Source: Carex sylvatica (Eukaryota; Streptophyta; Magnoliopsida; Poales; Cyperaceae). From it: a DNA stretch of 64,000 nucleotides. Positions within the stretch are counted from its first letter, which is position 1. Each line of letters begins with the position of its first letter. This document shows positions 46,574-59,513 of the stretch, piece by piece. The position numbers and the translations under genes are program-made. The notes under the pieces are model-generated. The model was not told the origin of the DNA. It made no database searches and worked only from the letters and a program-made list of their open reading frames with translations. The stretch covers positions 22,166 to 86,165 of the forward strand of contig CAXKVR010000068.1 of NCBI GenBank assembly GCA_964058845.1. Direction: 5' to 3'.

Positions 46574-48756
46574 CTAAGTCATGATCAAATTCCCTATTTT
46601 CTTTACATATAGGCCCAAAGTCTTGATCATAGCATTGCTCAGTTCACTAGACAATTTTTGCCCATACATAGCACTGATTTTAACTTTCTCAAGATACTCA
46701 TGCTGGAATAACACCTCTCCTGAAACCTCTTGTTTGGGCTCTTGTATTTGACCTTGGCTCTGTTAGAATGGTAAGAAAGTCATATCAGTGATATTTTATC
46801 AGCATGTTCAAACAATTGGTAGCTTTGTCAACTCAAACTATCACTAGACTTGTCTGATTTGGTAGCAGCGTTCACATAGACTGGCATTTAACCTCAGCGG
46901 TCTGGTACCATAAGTAATTAGCCTCTTTTAGGCCTCAATTGATCACTCCCAAAGCCCTAATAACCACAGAATGATAAAAGTACATAATCCTATCCCTATA
47001 TTAACTTAAATAAATGGTAAACCTAAATGGTCTTAATTAATCAGAGAGGATGGTGGAAGCGAAATTACCTCATCGAACAAGAACAAACCAAGCTTTTTTA
47101 AATTAGGAGAACGCTTGAGCAAACAAGCTATCAGGTAAAAGTCATAGCTCATATCCCATTTTCCACTCACGACAAGTTTCTTCAAGTTGTTGAAATTTCT
47201 GCAGTTAGGTATCTCCTTCTCCAATTGCTCCTTTATTTTAAAAAAAGAGCAAGGAATGTGATTTTTACAGGGAATTACCAACATTGTTTTCCAAACATGT
47301 AACATATAAAAAAGGTAAGCGGATCGGGGTTACATCAAGCACTGCAACTTTCACGTATACAAAGCCATACAACTACACTAATGATGATTACTGCAATTTG
47401 TGGGTTTTTGGGTTCGATAATGTAAACAAAAAGCTTATTTAGTATGAAAAAGAACGCAAAGTAGAATTTTTATATAAAAGGTAATCAATTGCAAGCAGTC
47501 AGAAGTAAATGATCATGTGGATCTACAATAAACATGTAAAATTTGTTAGCAAACTTCAATAAAAGGTACCCCAGAAATCATAACCCTAGATACATGGCAT
47601 TATCATACTTTAAATTCATGTGTACACATTTTATTAACACCCAGAAACAAAATCTGGCAACAAGGAATGTGCTTATGTTAAACCAAAAAGAAACCAGTCT
47701 GTTCATGAACATTTTTGTAAACCCAACAAATAAGGAAAAAGTTATTGATTTTATAGGGCTGACAAAATAGCATACCTTCAACTTAGGGAGCAAGTGCAAG
47801 TGAAGCTTTAAATTTGTAACATTTGAAAGACCACAAAAAAGGCTCAGAACCGCCACATAATCAACAGGAAACTGATGTAATCTGATATGAGCATTTACAA
47901 GAGATGACATGTTCTTCAATGAAATGCCACCCCTTGCGAGATCTATTCGCATGGACAAAGATACAAGATTAGGGCAAGAAATTTGCATTTGCTCATATAG
48001 AAGACAATCATTCAAAGTCAACTCCTTTAACACTTCAGAGGAAATGCTTGAGAAATTCAACTCACAACAACGTAGGATCAGCCTTTCAAGAGAGGGGCAC
48101 CCCATGAAAAGCTTTTGAGTAAAATCGTGTTGGAGCTCTACCTTAGTCAGCTCCAGAAATTTCAGAGATGGTAGATTTATTGATACTGGCCTAATGATGG
48201 TTTCCACTTTGGCGTAGAGAGACATCGAAAGATGTTGTAGGCTTGCACTGGAGAAAACTAAATCAGGCACATCTAATAAATTACCGGCCCTACAGGTAAT
48301 GAAGATGTGGATATGCAGTGGCATAAGAAGCAATACACGGTCAAGCCATCCAAAAGAGGCATCAGGTTCAAAACTATAAAATTGACGCATGTAACAAACT
48401 CTGTCCAAGTTTGTTGGCGCTCGGTTGTCCAAAAAACCAGTCATGAACCGGTCAACCCTACCCACAGACATTCTCAACTGCTCAGACCTAGCCACAGCAA
48501 TTGTCCGTTCTTCATCACTATCTCCACTGCAATCATCCTTTGAACCCCAATCATCAATCAGAAAATCATTGTCGTTGATGTTGAGACTTGGCACAGCAAC
48601 CCATGTGTTTTTCCATCTTTTGGACAAAACGCAGGTCTGTACGGCCTCTTTTGTGCTCAGAAAGGAGAGGATATGGGTCAATATCTCATCTGGCATGCTA
48701 CTGATCCAGTCATGTTCTAAATTTCCTCTGCTATCATGACTCCTGGTCTTCTTCAT
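46574..48756 (-). CDS. F-box gene D: F-box/LRR/FBD protein, three exons
   Basis: The exons I infer are 48756-47776, 47230-47069 and 46759-46574, all phase 0, giving about 442 residues. The start MKKTRSHDSRG matches pseudogene B rather than genes A, C and E, so D belongs to a second subgroup. The F-box is at about residues 18-60 (start of motif MPDEILTHILSFLSTKEAVQ). LRR-like segments follow ([24 protein letters not shown]). Exon 2 reads QLEKEIPNCRNFNNLKKL and exon 3 the FBD-like LFQHEYLEKVKI to KKIGNLIMT. The first exon can be read on into the intron in frame, so an intron-retained form would stop further downstream. Intact by eye. Confidence 0.85.
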
Positions 48757-49193
48757 ATTTCAACATTCGATGCAGGACTTCTGCCTTACAATAAAAATAG
48801 CACGCAATCATGAATTAGAATTCATTTGTAACAAGAAATAGGACAACCACGTCTTAACTAAGGAACACCTCTTATAAGCCAACCGTAATAAGTCCAGTAC
48901 CCCATTTTGGCCAGAACAAATGGTAGTCAAGAGTTAAACCAATTGCCAAAACAGATTTGAAATAACAAGTATTTCAGTTCAAAAGTCATGTCTTTTGTAT
49001 TAATTATAAATAGTAATACAAAAGGTGCATTTTCTTAGAGTACAATAACATGGGAGAAAGGTCTTCCTTGTGAGAACACCTAAAACCAAAACTGGAGTTT
49101 TCTATCTAAGGTTTTAGAGTGACACGTGGACGTGGAAAAAAAAAAAAAAAAAAAAAAACAGAACTCAAGAACAATACAACTGGTAAATGCCTA

Positions 49194-49776
49194 TTTGGTT
49201 AGCCAATACCTCTCATTTCTTACCTGATTGGGACACTTTTCAAGATGTTCTGGATTTCGGGTTTGCATTACCTGCTAAATCTAAACAGTACTTCTTGACT
49301 ACGCTTAGTGCATTTTCTTGCACAATTTGGAATTCAAGAAACAATGTCTGTTTTAATCATGCTGCCATCGAGACAGTTAGGTCTTTGGTTACTAATATCG
49401 TTCATTTGGTTCTATATTGGACAGGTACTTTGGATGCAGTTGATACACAGGAGAGAGCTGCTTGGCTGCCTCAATCCATGGAGGACATCCCCTTGCAGGA
49501 ATGGGACCCAGCTACAGCAGGACAGATTATAGACCTTGACAGTGAAGAAGATACTGCTCATTAAGGATTAGTTTGACTGTGAATTCTATTTTGTGTGCCC
49601 TTCGTGGCCTAACTATCGCTTATATTTTGCAAACAATTTTGTTTTATCAGGGACTCTATTGCTATGTTTCTTGTTGTTTAGAACATCTTCGTTGGTAGTT
49701 TTAGAAACTTGGTAGATTGTAAGTTACTTGGTTTCTATATGAAACGGGCTTCAAGCCTTATTTTCACAAAAATAAA
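49194..49776 (+). mobile_element. 5'-truncated LINE fragment with a 16-bp target duplication
   Basis: AACTGGTAAATGCCTA occurs at 49178-49193 and 49777-49792. Between them the plus strand reads the region after the zinc-binding domain of plant L1 ORF2 (FLTTLSAFSCTIWNSRNNVC), stays open to a stop at 49562, and ends in a short A-rich tail. The apparent ATG of this frame lies in the target duplication, so it is not a real gene. Confidence 0.8.
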
Positions 49777-49792
49777 AACTGGTAAATGCCTA

Positions 49793-50287
49793 AACTGTTG
49801 TAATTTTGACCCAACAATAATACTCAAATTTCTTAACAAGACAATTGAAATATCTATTCCAATCTAAATAAAACCCAAGCACAATAAAATTGACCAATCC
49901 ACAACTTAAACTTGTAGAAAACCTAAAACAGCGTGCCAATTTCCATGAGCATTTATGATGATAAGGGCATGCAATGGAAATTAATTAGAAGCGAAATAGT
50001 TAGTAGTACCTAGCCTGGGAAGGTGATATTTGCCTGAAGGAAGCTTGCCTCTCTGAAGCTAGATAAACCTCCTCACAAAAATGTCTTCGGTGCTAACGAT
50101 TCGACGGGTATAAAAGGAGAAGAGGAAATCGGCGAGAGATGAGGGTTTTACTTTTAGGAGGGGAAGGACGCATTTGGGTTTTCTGAGGAGAAAGCTCTAC
50201 TATTATATGAGTGAGTCTGCTTTGAGATTCGTGCCGGATTAAAACGGACGATTCAGATCTCATTTACACGGTATTGTACCGGATCAG
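49793..50287. other. Upstream region of gene D
   Basis: AT-rich then GA-rich. No gene. It may include a noncoding leader of gene D (minus-strand donor-like CTAG|GTACTA near 50012), but support is weak. Confidence 0.25.
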
Positions 50288-50296
50288 AATTCCTAC

Positions 50297-50709
50297 CGAA
50301 ATTTTTAAATGTACTATTTGTTGAAAAAAAATAAAAAAATATTATCAGAGAAATTTAATTTCTACCATCGCACCTAGCGGATGCGGACCTATTTACTGAG
50401 GCTGCATCTAGCGAATGAGATCTCAGAATAGAGTCCGCATCTAAGAGATGAGGCCCCATTTTTTTTTTTTTTTCAGATAAGATTTTTTATTTATTTGAGT
50501 GTGGACCCTATTCTAAGGCCTCATCTGCTAAATGTGGATCCTATTCTAAGGCCTCATCCACTAGTTGCGGACTTTATCTTGAGACCTCATATGCTAGATG
50601 CGGCCCCTAGTAAATTGGTCCGCATCAGATGCGGCCAAGGCAGAAATCAAATTTTTCAGAAAAGATTTTTTTTTTTTTTCAAAAAATAGTACACTTAAAT
50701 TTTTTCAAA
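50297..50709. mobile_element. Mutator-like MITE with an internal minisatellite
   Basis: Perfect 9-bp target duplication AATTCCTAC at 50288-50296 and 50710-50718. The inverted ends begin CGAAATTTTTAAATGTAC and, reversed, TTTGAAAAAATTTAAG with GTGTAC. The interior (about 50500-50625) has a tandem repeat of about 33 bp with GGCCTCATCTGCTA, and inverted versions of the same motif lie at about 50380-50455. Confidence 0.8.
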
Positions 50710-50783
50710 AATTCCTACTAAATATGCTATGAACAAAAAAAGTGGGAAGCATTTATAGGTTTATGAAAATTGTTCCATAACAC

Positions 50784-51065
50784 CATAGTGACAGATGAAT
50801 TATTTGGGTTCGATTCGGCGAGGTCAAAAATTCGTGATTCGGAAATAATTCGAAATTATCCGAATCAAAGATTTCAGTCCAGCAAAAGAGGAAAACAAAA
50901 AAAATGTTTTGAGAAAAAATCGTGAATAATTCGTAAAATTCGGAGAAAATTAATAAAATTCGTAAATTATTCGGGTTTAATTCAGTCAACCAATTCAATA
51001 TTCAGTTCGACAACTCAAAAAAATAAATTATTCAGATTTAATTCGTGAATCTTAATGTCACTATG
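50784..51065. mobile_element. Short hAT-like MITE rich in AATTCG
   Basis: Inverted ends CATAGTGACA and TGTCACTATG. The flanking 8-mers CATAACAC and GATAATAC match at only 6 of 8, so the target duplication is uncertain. Subterminal ATTCGTGAAT and GATTCGG repeats. Confidence 0.6.
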
Positions 51066-52405
51066 GATAATACTAAATATATATTGGCGTCCTTAAGGAA
51101 AAAAATAATATTTGCGTGACAAACTTGATTCTATTGTCAACATGCAATCCAAAAAAAATTATGCGAAGAAACAAATATTGTATTGCAAATCATAATATCA
51201 TATTCTTTCTTGACAATCAAATTAATATTAATTAAGTAGATATATTTTTTTTTTGAATATTAATTTTGTGCTCCAAAAATATACAATATAAAATTGTTTT
51301 ACCCATTATATTTTTTAAGAATGTGATCCACATCAAAAGACTTAATAATTGTTTATATCGCACGGTCAATGTCTAACAATCAGTAACCTCATCTTCTATT
51401 TCATCTTTCTTTTTAATTTCAATTTGGATGTAAATGTATTTGTAAATGATATCCATATTGTAGTTTTTTATTATTCGGAAGTGGATACAGATCCGAATTT
51501 AAAAGAGGATACATATATGGATAATATTCCCACTCAGATTTTTTAAATTCGAATACGTTGTTGTAGAGGCTCATATATCATTTGAATTTAGACTTTTAAA
51601 GTATAATATAAAATATTATTTAAAAAACAATTAATTTTAGATCTAACTATACCCATTTTATCATCATTATATAATTATTTTAACTTTTATTTGTTATGAA
51701 AATATTAGATATTTATTATGAAATATGTGATAATTTTATTTTAATATCTGAATTATGTTTGTATTCAAATCTATAATTTTTTGTTCAATCCAATATCATA
51801 TTCAAAATTAGCTGTATTCATATTTAAAATCAGCTGTAATGCAAAACTTTCTATGTTTCTATCTATAAGTGAAAGCCCTGGCAAAAAAAAAAAAAATTAA
51901 GTTGATTGTACTCACATAAATGTTTTTAAAATGTGGTTATTTTGGTTTACTATGCTATGAAAGGCAATCTAAAAAAATCTAAATTCTGTGTGTTCCTACA
52001 ACTGCACACTATTCAATAGAAGAGAGATTGATATGGTGAAATATGTACAATTTCTATCCACTTTATATAACAAAATCCATTAAAGTCAGTAAATGTACAC
52101 CATTATTGATATCAACATCCATGAAAAACAAACACTTCACATGATATTAGGTTAACATTTTTGATTGGTCAGCTCAGAGCAAGGTGCAATTGTACCATTT
52201 ATTGATATCAACAATGGCAGACTGCTGCTCTCTATAATGGCATAAAATACAGGCTCTTAGTGTTCAATACACCAAAGACAAAGCGGATCTCAAAATAAGT
52301 TAACAATACTAACTTCAACATTAAAAATAATTTCATATCCAAACATAACTTGCCAGGAATTACGAGGGATGATAGGGATGATTGACAAACTAAGTTAATA
52401 ACAGA
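51066..52405. other. Gene-free stretch, ending in the gene E 3' flank
   Basis: AT-rich with no gene to about 52000. About 52100-52400 resembles the 3' flank of gene C at about 37720-38030 (for example the stretch around AACAATGGCAGACTGCTG), again showing co-duplication of gene and flank. Confidence 0.5.
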
Positions 52406-54662
52406 CTAAGTTATGATCAAATTCCCTATTTCCTTTACATATGAATTCAAATTTCTGATCATAACATTGATGAGCTCGCTAGACAATTGACCCCTATACA
52501 CATGACCGATTTTAACTGTCTCGAGATACTCATACTGGAACAAACCATCTCCTGAAACGTCTTGTTCGGTCTCTTGTATTTGACCTTGGTACTGTTAGAA
52601 TAGAAAGAAAATCATAAGTATTGCTAACATCAAATTTTATCAGCATTTTCAAACAATTGGAGGCTTTGTCAACTCAAACTATTACTAGACTTGTCTGAAA
52701 TGGTAGCAGAGTTTTTACATATACTCGCATTTAACTAGAGCGGTATGGTACCAGAAGGATTTAGCCTCTTTTACGCCTCAATTCATTCATAAACCCCAAA
52801 TAACAAAAGAATGATAAAAGTATTTAATAAAGTCGAGTTAGAATTAACCAGACTGCTAGTTTAGAGAAGAAGTGTAGAAGAAAAATATGGCACTACTAAT
52901 TATTATTTTGTACATTGAACAAAAACACATTTGTTTTTCATTTGTACTAATTCTTTGTACCAAAATATTAGTACATAATGCTATATATCCTTACATTAAC
53001 TTTACTAAATGGTAGACATATATAGAGTCTTAATTAATTAGAGAGGGAGAGAGGGAGCAAGAGCGAGATTACCTCATAGAGCAACAAATGAAGCTCTTTT
53101 AAATTAGGAGAATGCTTAAGCAAACAAGCTATGAAGTAGACGTCATAGCTCATATCCCATGTTCCTTCCACGACAAGCTTCCTCAAATTGTTGAATTTTC
53201 TAATATTAGGTATATCCTTCTCCACTGGATCCTTCATTTGAAAAACAAGCAAGCAACGTGATTTTTACAGGGAATTAATTACCATTGTTGTGTATTCCGA
53301 ACAGGCAACATATATAAAAGCTAACTGAATAGGCTTTCATCAAGCAAAGCAACTTTAATGTTGCAAAGGCACACACCCACACAAATGATGGTTACTGCAA
53401 TATGCGGGTTTATTTTGATGTCAATAATTCAAAGAAAAAACTTGATTTAGTATGAATTAAGAACCGAGAAGTAGAACCTGTATATAAAATGATATCAATT
53501 GCAAGCTAGCAGTCAGAAGTAAATGATCATGTGGAAGTGTAACTATATATAATAAACATGTAAACTTTGTTTGCCAACTTCAATAAAAGGTACCTCCAAA
53601 CCATAGCCCAGATACATGACATTTTTTGGAATCCAAAAAACAAATGAAAAAGTTTTGTAGTATTGATGTTATAGAGCTGACAAAATATTATACCTTGAAC
53701 TCAGAAATGTTCAAATGAAGCTCTAAATTTGTAACATTTGAAAGACCACCAAAAAGGTTCAGAACCGGCACATCATCACTAAAATACCCATCTAATTTGA
53801 TGACGACATTTACAAGAGATGACATGTTCTTCAATGAAATGCCAACCCCTTTGAGATTAATCATCATGTCCAAAGATATAAGAGCAGGGCAAGAAATTTG
53901 CATTTGCTCAAATATATAACAATCGTGCAAAATCAACTCCTTCAACACTTCAGAGCAAATACCTGAGAAATACAAATGACAATAACGTAGTTTCAACCTT
54001 TGAAGAGAAGGGCAACCCATGAAAAGCTTTTGAGAAAAATCGTCATGGAGCTTTACCCAAGTCAGCTCCAGAAATTTCAGAGAAGGTAAATTTATTGATA
54101 CCGGCCTAATGATGGTATTATTGATGCTGGTGCAGATGCTGGTGTAGACAGTCATCGAAAGATGCTGCAAGTTTGAACAGGAGAAAACTAAATCAGGTAT
54201 ATCTATCAAATTACTACTAAAAATGACGATATCAATCATTAGTGGCCTAAGAAGCGCTACACGTTCAAGCCATCCAATAGAGGCATCAACTTGAGAAATA
54301 TGACGCACGCAACAAACTCTATCTAAGTTTGTTGGCGCTCGGTTATCCAAAAAACCAGTCACAAACCGCTCAAACCTTGCAGACATTCTTAATGCTTCAT
54401 TACAATCTCCACTATAATAATGATCCCCGGATACCAAGAAATTAGTATGTTTGATGTCTAAAACTGGCACAACAGCCCATATGTTTTTCCATCTTTTGGA
54501 CAAAATGCAGGTCTGCACGGCCTCTTTCGTGTTCATAAATGAGAGGATATGGGTCAATACATCATCAGGCAAGCTACTTATCATGTCAATCTCGAAATTA
54601 TTTCCGTTAATAGAAGAAACTCCATTATTCATGCATAGCCACTTAGCCCTGGTCTTGTTCAT
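52406..54662 (-). CDS. F-box gene E: F-box/LRR/FBD protein, three exons
   Basis: The exons I infer are 54662-53694, 53231-53073 and 52591-52406, all phase 0, giving about 437 residues. The start [10 protein letters not shown] matches gene C and the two are the closest pair in the window. The F-box is at about residues 24-67 ([20 protein letters not shown]). LRR-like segments follow ([24 protein letters not shown]). Exon 2 reads [18 protein letters not shown] and exon 3 the FBD-like [12 protein letters not shown] to KEIGNLIIT. Relative to gene C there is a short in-frame duplication near 54128-54145 ([10 protein letters not shown] against TSINN). Intact by eye. Confidence 0.85.
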
Positions 54663-55049
54663 ATTTCAGTGCTCAAACAAGAATTCTCTGAGCGCCTCTT
54701 GTGCAGGATTAATTCGTCTGCTGCTAATTTGGTTGAGAAGAGAAGTCGTATTGGTAGAAACGAGGGAATAGCATTTGCTGGTAGCGGCACTGCTACTAAT
54801 TTTGTGATCTATATTTAGGGCTTATTGGTAAAGTACTATAAGAAGCGCTAGAAAAAATAGAAAAAGTTCTTAAAAACGTTTAAAAATAGAGATAAATTCA
54901 ACTTACTATTTAGATAATTATAAATTTCTTTAATGTTTTTTTTCCAACCTTTTTTTTTTTTTTTTTTTGTACAGGTCGGTAAAACCGTCACATATATGTA
55001 GTAATAAACTAGAAAAAAATATATTTGATAATCAGTGGCTATTATGTTA

Positions 55050-55571
55050 AAGAATAATTATATCATTCCCCTCACCTATGTCCCCTCATTTATCCCTGCG
55101 CTCTCTCTTCCAATATTAACTTCTTTAACTGACATTTATCCCCCCATTTATCCCGCTAATTAGTAACTTTCATTTATCCTCGCATTAAATTATACAGCCC
55201 TCTAATAACAATTCCCGCATTAATTATACTGTCCTCTAATAATAATCCCCGCATTAATTATACTGTCCTCTAATAACAATCCCCGCATTAATTATACTGT
55301 CATCTAATAACGATCGATCCCAATGGTCCACCAGTTAAGAAAGTTATTAGAGGATAGTATAATTAATGCGGAGATTGTTATTAGACGATAGTATAATTAA
55401 TGCGGTGGTTGTTATTAGATAACAGTATAATTTAATGTGGGAATAAATGGAAGTTATTAGCGGGATAAATGAGGGGATAAATGTCAGTTAAAGAAGTTAA
55501 TATTGACAGAGAAAGTGTGGAGATAGGGGGGGGGGGGGGGACAGGGGTAAGGGAATGATATAATTATTCTT
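55050..55571. mobile_element. MITE with inverted tandem repeats, likely TA target site
   Basis: The ends are near-perfect inverted repeats (AAGAATAATTATATCATTCC) flanked by TA on both sides. Each arm carries several copies of a repeat of about 33 bp (ATTAATTATACTGTC, CTCTAATAACAATCCCCGC), so the whole is one long imperfect hairpin. A run of about 14 G lies near 55527-55540. Superfamily uncertain. Confidence 0.75.
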
Positions 55572-56858
55572 TAATTAATGGTTCTCAGTTGTGCAGGGAC
55601 GATACAAAAAAAAATGAAATTTTGTGCGAAGATAACTGATGGATGAATGTTCAAGAAAAAATAAAATTGAGCGGTCCCTCCATGGTTATTTTGGAAGTTG
55701 AGTGGTCCCCAGTGGTCCACCCAGTTGTGCAGAGACGATATAAAGAAAAAAGGGAATTCTTGCACGGAAAAATGGATGGATTGTTTTGGACCAAAAAATT
55801 AATAGAATTCACTGCATAGGAATTAATACTTTCCTGAGTGAAGGTAAATAATTCAATGATCCATGTTAAATGCTCGCATTTTTCTCCTAATTTAGTGGTC
55901 CTGTCGTGATTTTTTTGGAAGTTAGTGCAGGGTGTTTTGCGTTGATAAAGGTGCGAAAATTGTTATCAGGACCTCTTTTTTAAACAGTCCTGAGTTGAGA
56001 GGTATACAACTCTATGTTTTATAAAACCAACAGGGCATTTTTTTTCTTCTGAATAGCGCCGTTGCATGGCTACATACTGAGCTATGAGGTTATAAATCGA
56101 GAAAATCTATCTAACTATACTAAAATAGAAAAAAAAGTATCTAAAAATATGTTCTAAAAATAGGGGATAAAGCCAAGTTTCTCCTTTTTCTTGAGAAGGA
56201 ATTAACCAAGTTACACTTTTAATAATTATAAATTTCTTTTATGTTTTTTCCAGGTCATTTTTTTGTCTTTTGTATAATTTGGTAAAATCGATACATGTAG
56301 TAATAAAATAGAAAAAAAAAATCTGGAAAAATGTCTTAAAAATAGTGAATAAATCCAAGTTAATGTTGGGAATCAATGTCTATTTTGCTTGTTAAAAATA
56401 GGAAACTTATTTGAAATAATATGTTGCTCATTTTCAATTCAACTTTCAAATCATTTATGTGTGTACATAATTTTCCGAATATAATTAAAGTGTAAATTGA
56501 GAGATCCCAACCAAATTGGTAGCGGGCTAGCAACAAGTTGAGCTGGTATAATTATTCACTGCTGGTGCTATTATTGATAGATTTATTTTCACCTTTTTTA
56601 GTTACTTTTTATTACAAATTTGCCTTGGTAATTGCTCAAGTATGGGCTAATATTTATGTAGCCAAAAATAGGGTACTGGGGCGGCGGGGCCATTGTATTA
56701 TTTTGATAATTATATAAGAAAGGCATCTGAAGAATATTGTTCCTTTTAGTTTAGATCTGGTTCCTCCTATTCCATAGATTTCTAGTTCATGACTCGGTGG
56801 AATCCTATTGTAATACGTGTCTCTATGTGTTCCTCCTATTCCTGACTACATTGTAATG
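55572..56858. other. Gene-free stretch upstream of pseudogene F
   Basis: Two related segments of about 130 bp start near 55588 and 55724 (GTTGTGCAG, GACGATA). About 56500-56680 resembles the leader region of gene A at about 3470-3560. No gene in it. Confidence 0.45.
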
Positions 56859-56885
56859 CAGGAATTCTGCATGCCAGATGTTTGC

Positions 56886-58393
56886 ATGGAGATTGTAGAA
56901 CATGACCGGATCAGTAGCTTGCCTGATGAGGTTTTGACCCATATCCTTTCGTTTCTGACCACGAAAGAGGCCGTTTACACGTCTGTCTTGTCGAAAACAT
57001 GGAGAAAGATTTGGGCTACCATGCCAATTCTGAATTTCAATTCCGGTGAATTCTTGATGGATGATCTGGATGATGATGAAGGGAGAAAATCTGGGGCTAG
57101 GTTTGAGCGGTTTGTGCGTGGTGTTTTGGACAATCGGGAATCAACAAACTTGGATATAGTTCATTACTCGCGTCAAGTTCATTGGAGTGAAGCTCTTGTC
57201 TCTATGGAATGGCTTGATCGTGTCGCACTTTTAATGCCACGGGTGATCCATATAGACATTGATGAAAACTTTAATGAAGTAGATTTACCTGATTTAATTT
57301 TCTCTTGTGCAAGCCTACAACGTCTTGTGATGAAGTTCTGCTATGATTGCATGAGACCCATCATTAAACCAATGTCAATTTACTTACCTTCTCTTAAAGT
57401 TTTACAGCTGAATCATGTAGAGCTCTTTATGATTTTGCACAAATACTTTTCATGGGCTGGCCCTCTCTTGAAAGGCTGTATCTATGTTTTTGTGCTTTGC
57501 ATTTTTCTAGCATTTCATCTATGAAGTTGAAGAAGTTGCGTCTTTATGCATGTGATCATCGGTATGAGGAAATACAAATCTCTTGTCCTAATCTTGTCTC
57601 TTTGTTCATCACTTGTGGTGAAAAAGATAATTTTTTGGGCATTTCATTGAACGACATGACATCTCTAGTAAATGCCACTGTCAAATTACGTTATTATGAT
57701 TATAGTGATGAAGTGCCAGTTCTAAACCTTTTTGGTCTTTCAAATGTTACAAATTTGAAGCTTCGTTTGGACTATCCTAAGTTGAAGGTACGTATACTAT
57801 TTTGTCAGCCCTATAAAATAGATATGACACATTTCTTTTTTCCTTATTTGTAGTTGTGAGGAACAAAAAAATGATCTGTAACAGAATTACATTTTCTTGC
57901 ATAACATAGCACATGGCATATTGCCTTACTTTTCGGTAATTAATAAAAATGTCTGGACATGAATTTCCAAGTATGATACTGCTATGTATCTTGGTTATGG
58001 TTTCTAGAGAATCTTTTGTTGAAGTTTGTTAACAAATTAAGTTTTACATGATCATTTGATTCTATGTGCTTGTAATTCTTTCTTTAACGGAATCATCCTT
58101 CTCAGTCCTTTTTCAAACTAAATCAGGCTGCTTGTATAATTATCTACAAACTACCCTTTCGAGGTGTTGATCATTCTAGATTAAATATTGGTTTGTCACT
58201 GTTAAAAGTATTTTGTTCTTTTTTGCAATGAAGGGACAATTGGAGAAAGATATTCTCAACTGGAGAAAGTTTAACAACTTGAAGAAATTGTGCATAGGAA
58301 TATGGAATATAAGGTGTAACATTTACCTGATAGCTTGTTTTCTCAAGCATTCTCCTAATTTAAAAGAGCTCACTTTGGAACTTTTTGCGGTAA

Positions 58394-58487
<94 letters not shown>

Positions 58488-59010
58488 ATCAATTAACTAA
58501 TTAATACTCTCTTTGGTTACCATTCAGCTCAGTAGAATTAATACAAGTATTGAATTATGTCCTTTCCTTCTAATACAATAAATACATTTGCTTTAATGAC
58601 TTATAATTTGTACTGCCTGTTACTACACTTGTCCAGTCTGATTATGACATTATTTTCCTAAAATACTTTTCTCATTCTGTGCTTAATTATATATGAAAGG
58701 AGTCATAATTGAGGCAAATTGGTTCAGGTCTCTTACAAATGAAGTAAAATGCCTGTCTGCATAAACTCTATTACAACTATCAGTGAAGTGCTGTAGCAGT
58801 CAACTTTTTTTTTTTTTCTTATTATCGTAACAGAGCCCACGTAATATACAACAAGAGCCCAGACAAGAGGTATTGGGGGATGTTTCCTTCCAGCATGAGT
58901 ATCTTGAGACAGTTAAAATCAAATGTTGGAGTAATTCTGAATGGGCTAGTAATCTGATCAAGACTTTGAATAAATATGTAAAGAAAATAGGGAATATTAT
59001 CATAAAATAG
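56886..59010 (+). pseudogene. F-box gene F with a single frameshift
   Basis: Exons by comparison: 56886-57787, 58234-58389 and 58834-59010. Exon 1 is 902 bases, one short of a multiple of three. The frame breaks near 57430-57434, where the intact genes read CTC CAT GAT GAT TTT and this copy has lost one base. Before the break it encodes a good F-box (start of motif [20 protein letters not shown]) and LRRs. After it the correct reading resumes in another frame (GWPSLERLYLC to [19 protein letters not shown]). Exon 2 (QLEKDILNWRKFNNLKKL) and FBD-like exon 3 ([12 protein letters not shown] to KKIGNIIIK) are intact with good splice sites. The damage is minimal, so this is a recent pseudogene or a sequencing or assembly error. 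A truncated protein of about 210 residues with the F-box is possible. Confidence 0.8.
58394..58486. repeat. (CT)n microsatellite directly after an exon donor
   Basis: About 46 CT units with a few TTT interruptions, starting five bases after the exon 2 donor of F-box gene F. The other family members have only short CT or CCT stretches here. Confidence 0.95.
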
Positions 59011-59513
59011 TCATTTATTGTTATGTTAGTTTATCAAGCATCCCTCCTAACACTTGAGTTGTCTTCAGTTTCTTTCTCTTATGTTCAACTTGTTTAACTT
59101 ACGCTGAGACCTTCCCGATGTATCTGTTTTGCTATGATATTTTTTATCCTAGTTGTTTACTTGTGAGTTATTATGACATGCAAAGACATGACCAAATTTG
59201 TGTCTAACAATTTTGTGCTATCATGAACATAATTATTTGCTTCTTCACATTACTAACATCTCTCATTGATATGGTACTCAAATCGAACTATTAACACTAT
59301 ACTTCTTATGAAAAAAAAAGTAGTCCGAGGTCTAAGCATGAACCTTTTTGACTTGGTGGGACCAAAATAATCATACCGTGTGATCAAGAGAATCATTCAC
59401 AAAATCAAGTGCAGCAGAGTATACATCACAATTGTTTATGTCAACCAACATAATTACTTGAAGAAAAGAAAAATTAGATCTAAGTGGGCTGCTTGACCAC
59501 TCTCCTTGTTACT
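59011..59513. other. 3' flank of pseudogene F
   Basis: AT-rich; no gene or RNA recognised. Confidence 0.4.

Noticed and set aside
49187..49564. 125-codon open frame that looks like a small gene
   Set aside because: It is a 5'-truncated LINE fragment between 16-bp target duplications; its ATG belongs to the target site.
50495..50689. Frame with repeated DPILRPH-like units
   Set aside because: It is the translation of a minisatellite inside a MITE.
58213..58488. C-terminal Ser-Leu repeat protein
   Set aside because: The frame simply runs through the exon 2 donor into the CT microsatellite; splicing removes it.
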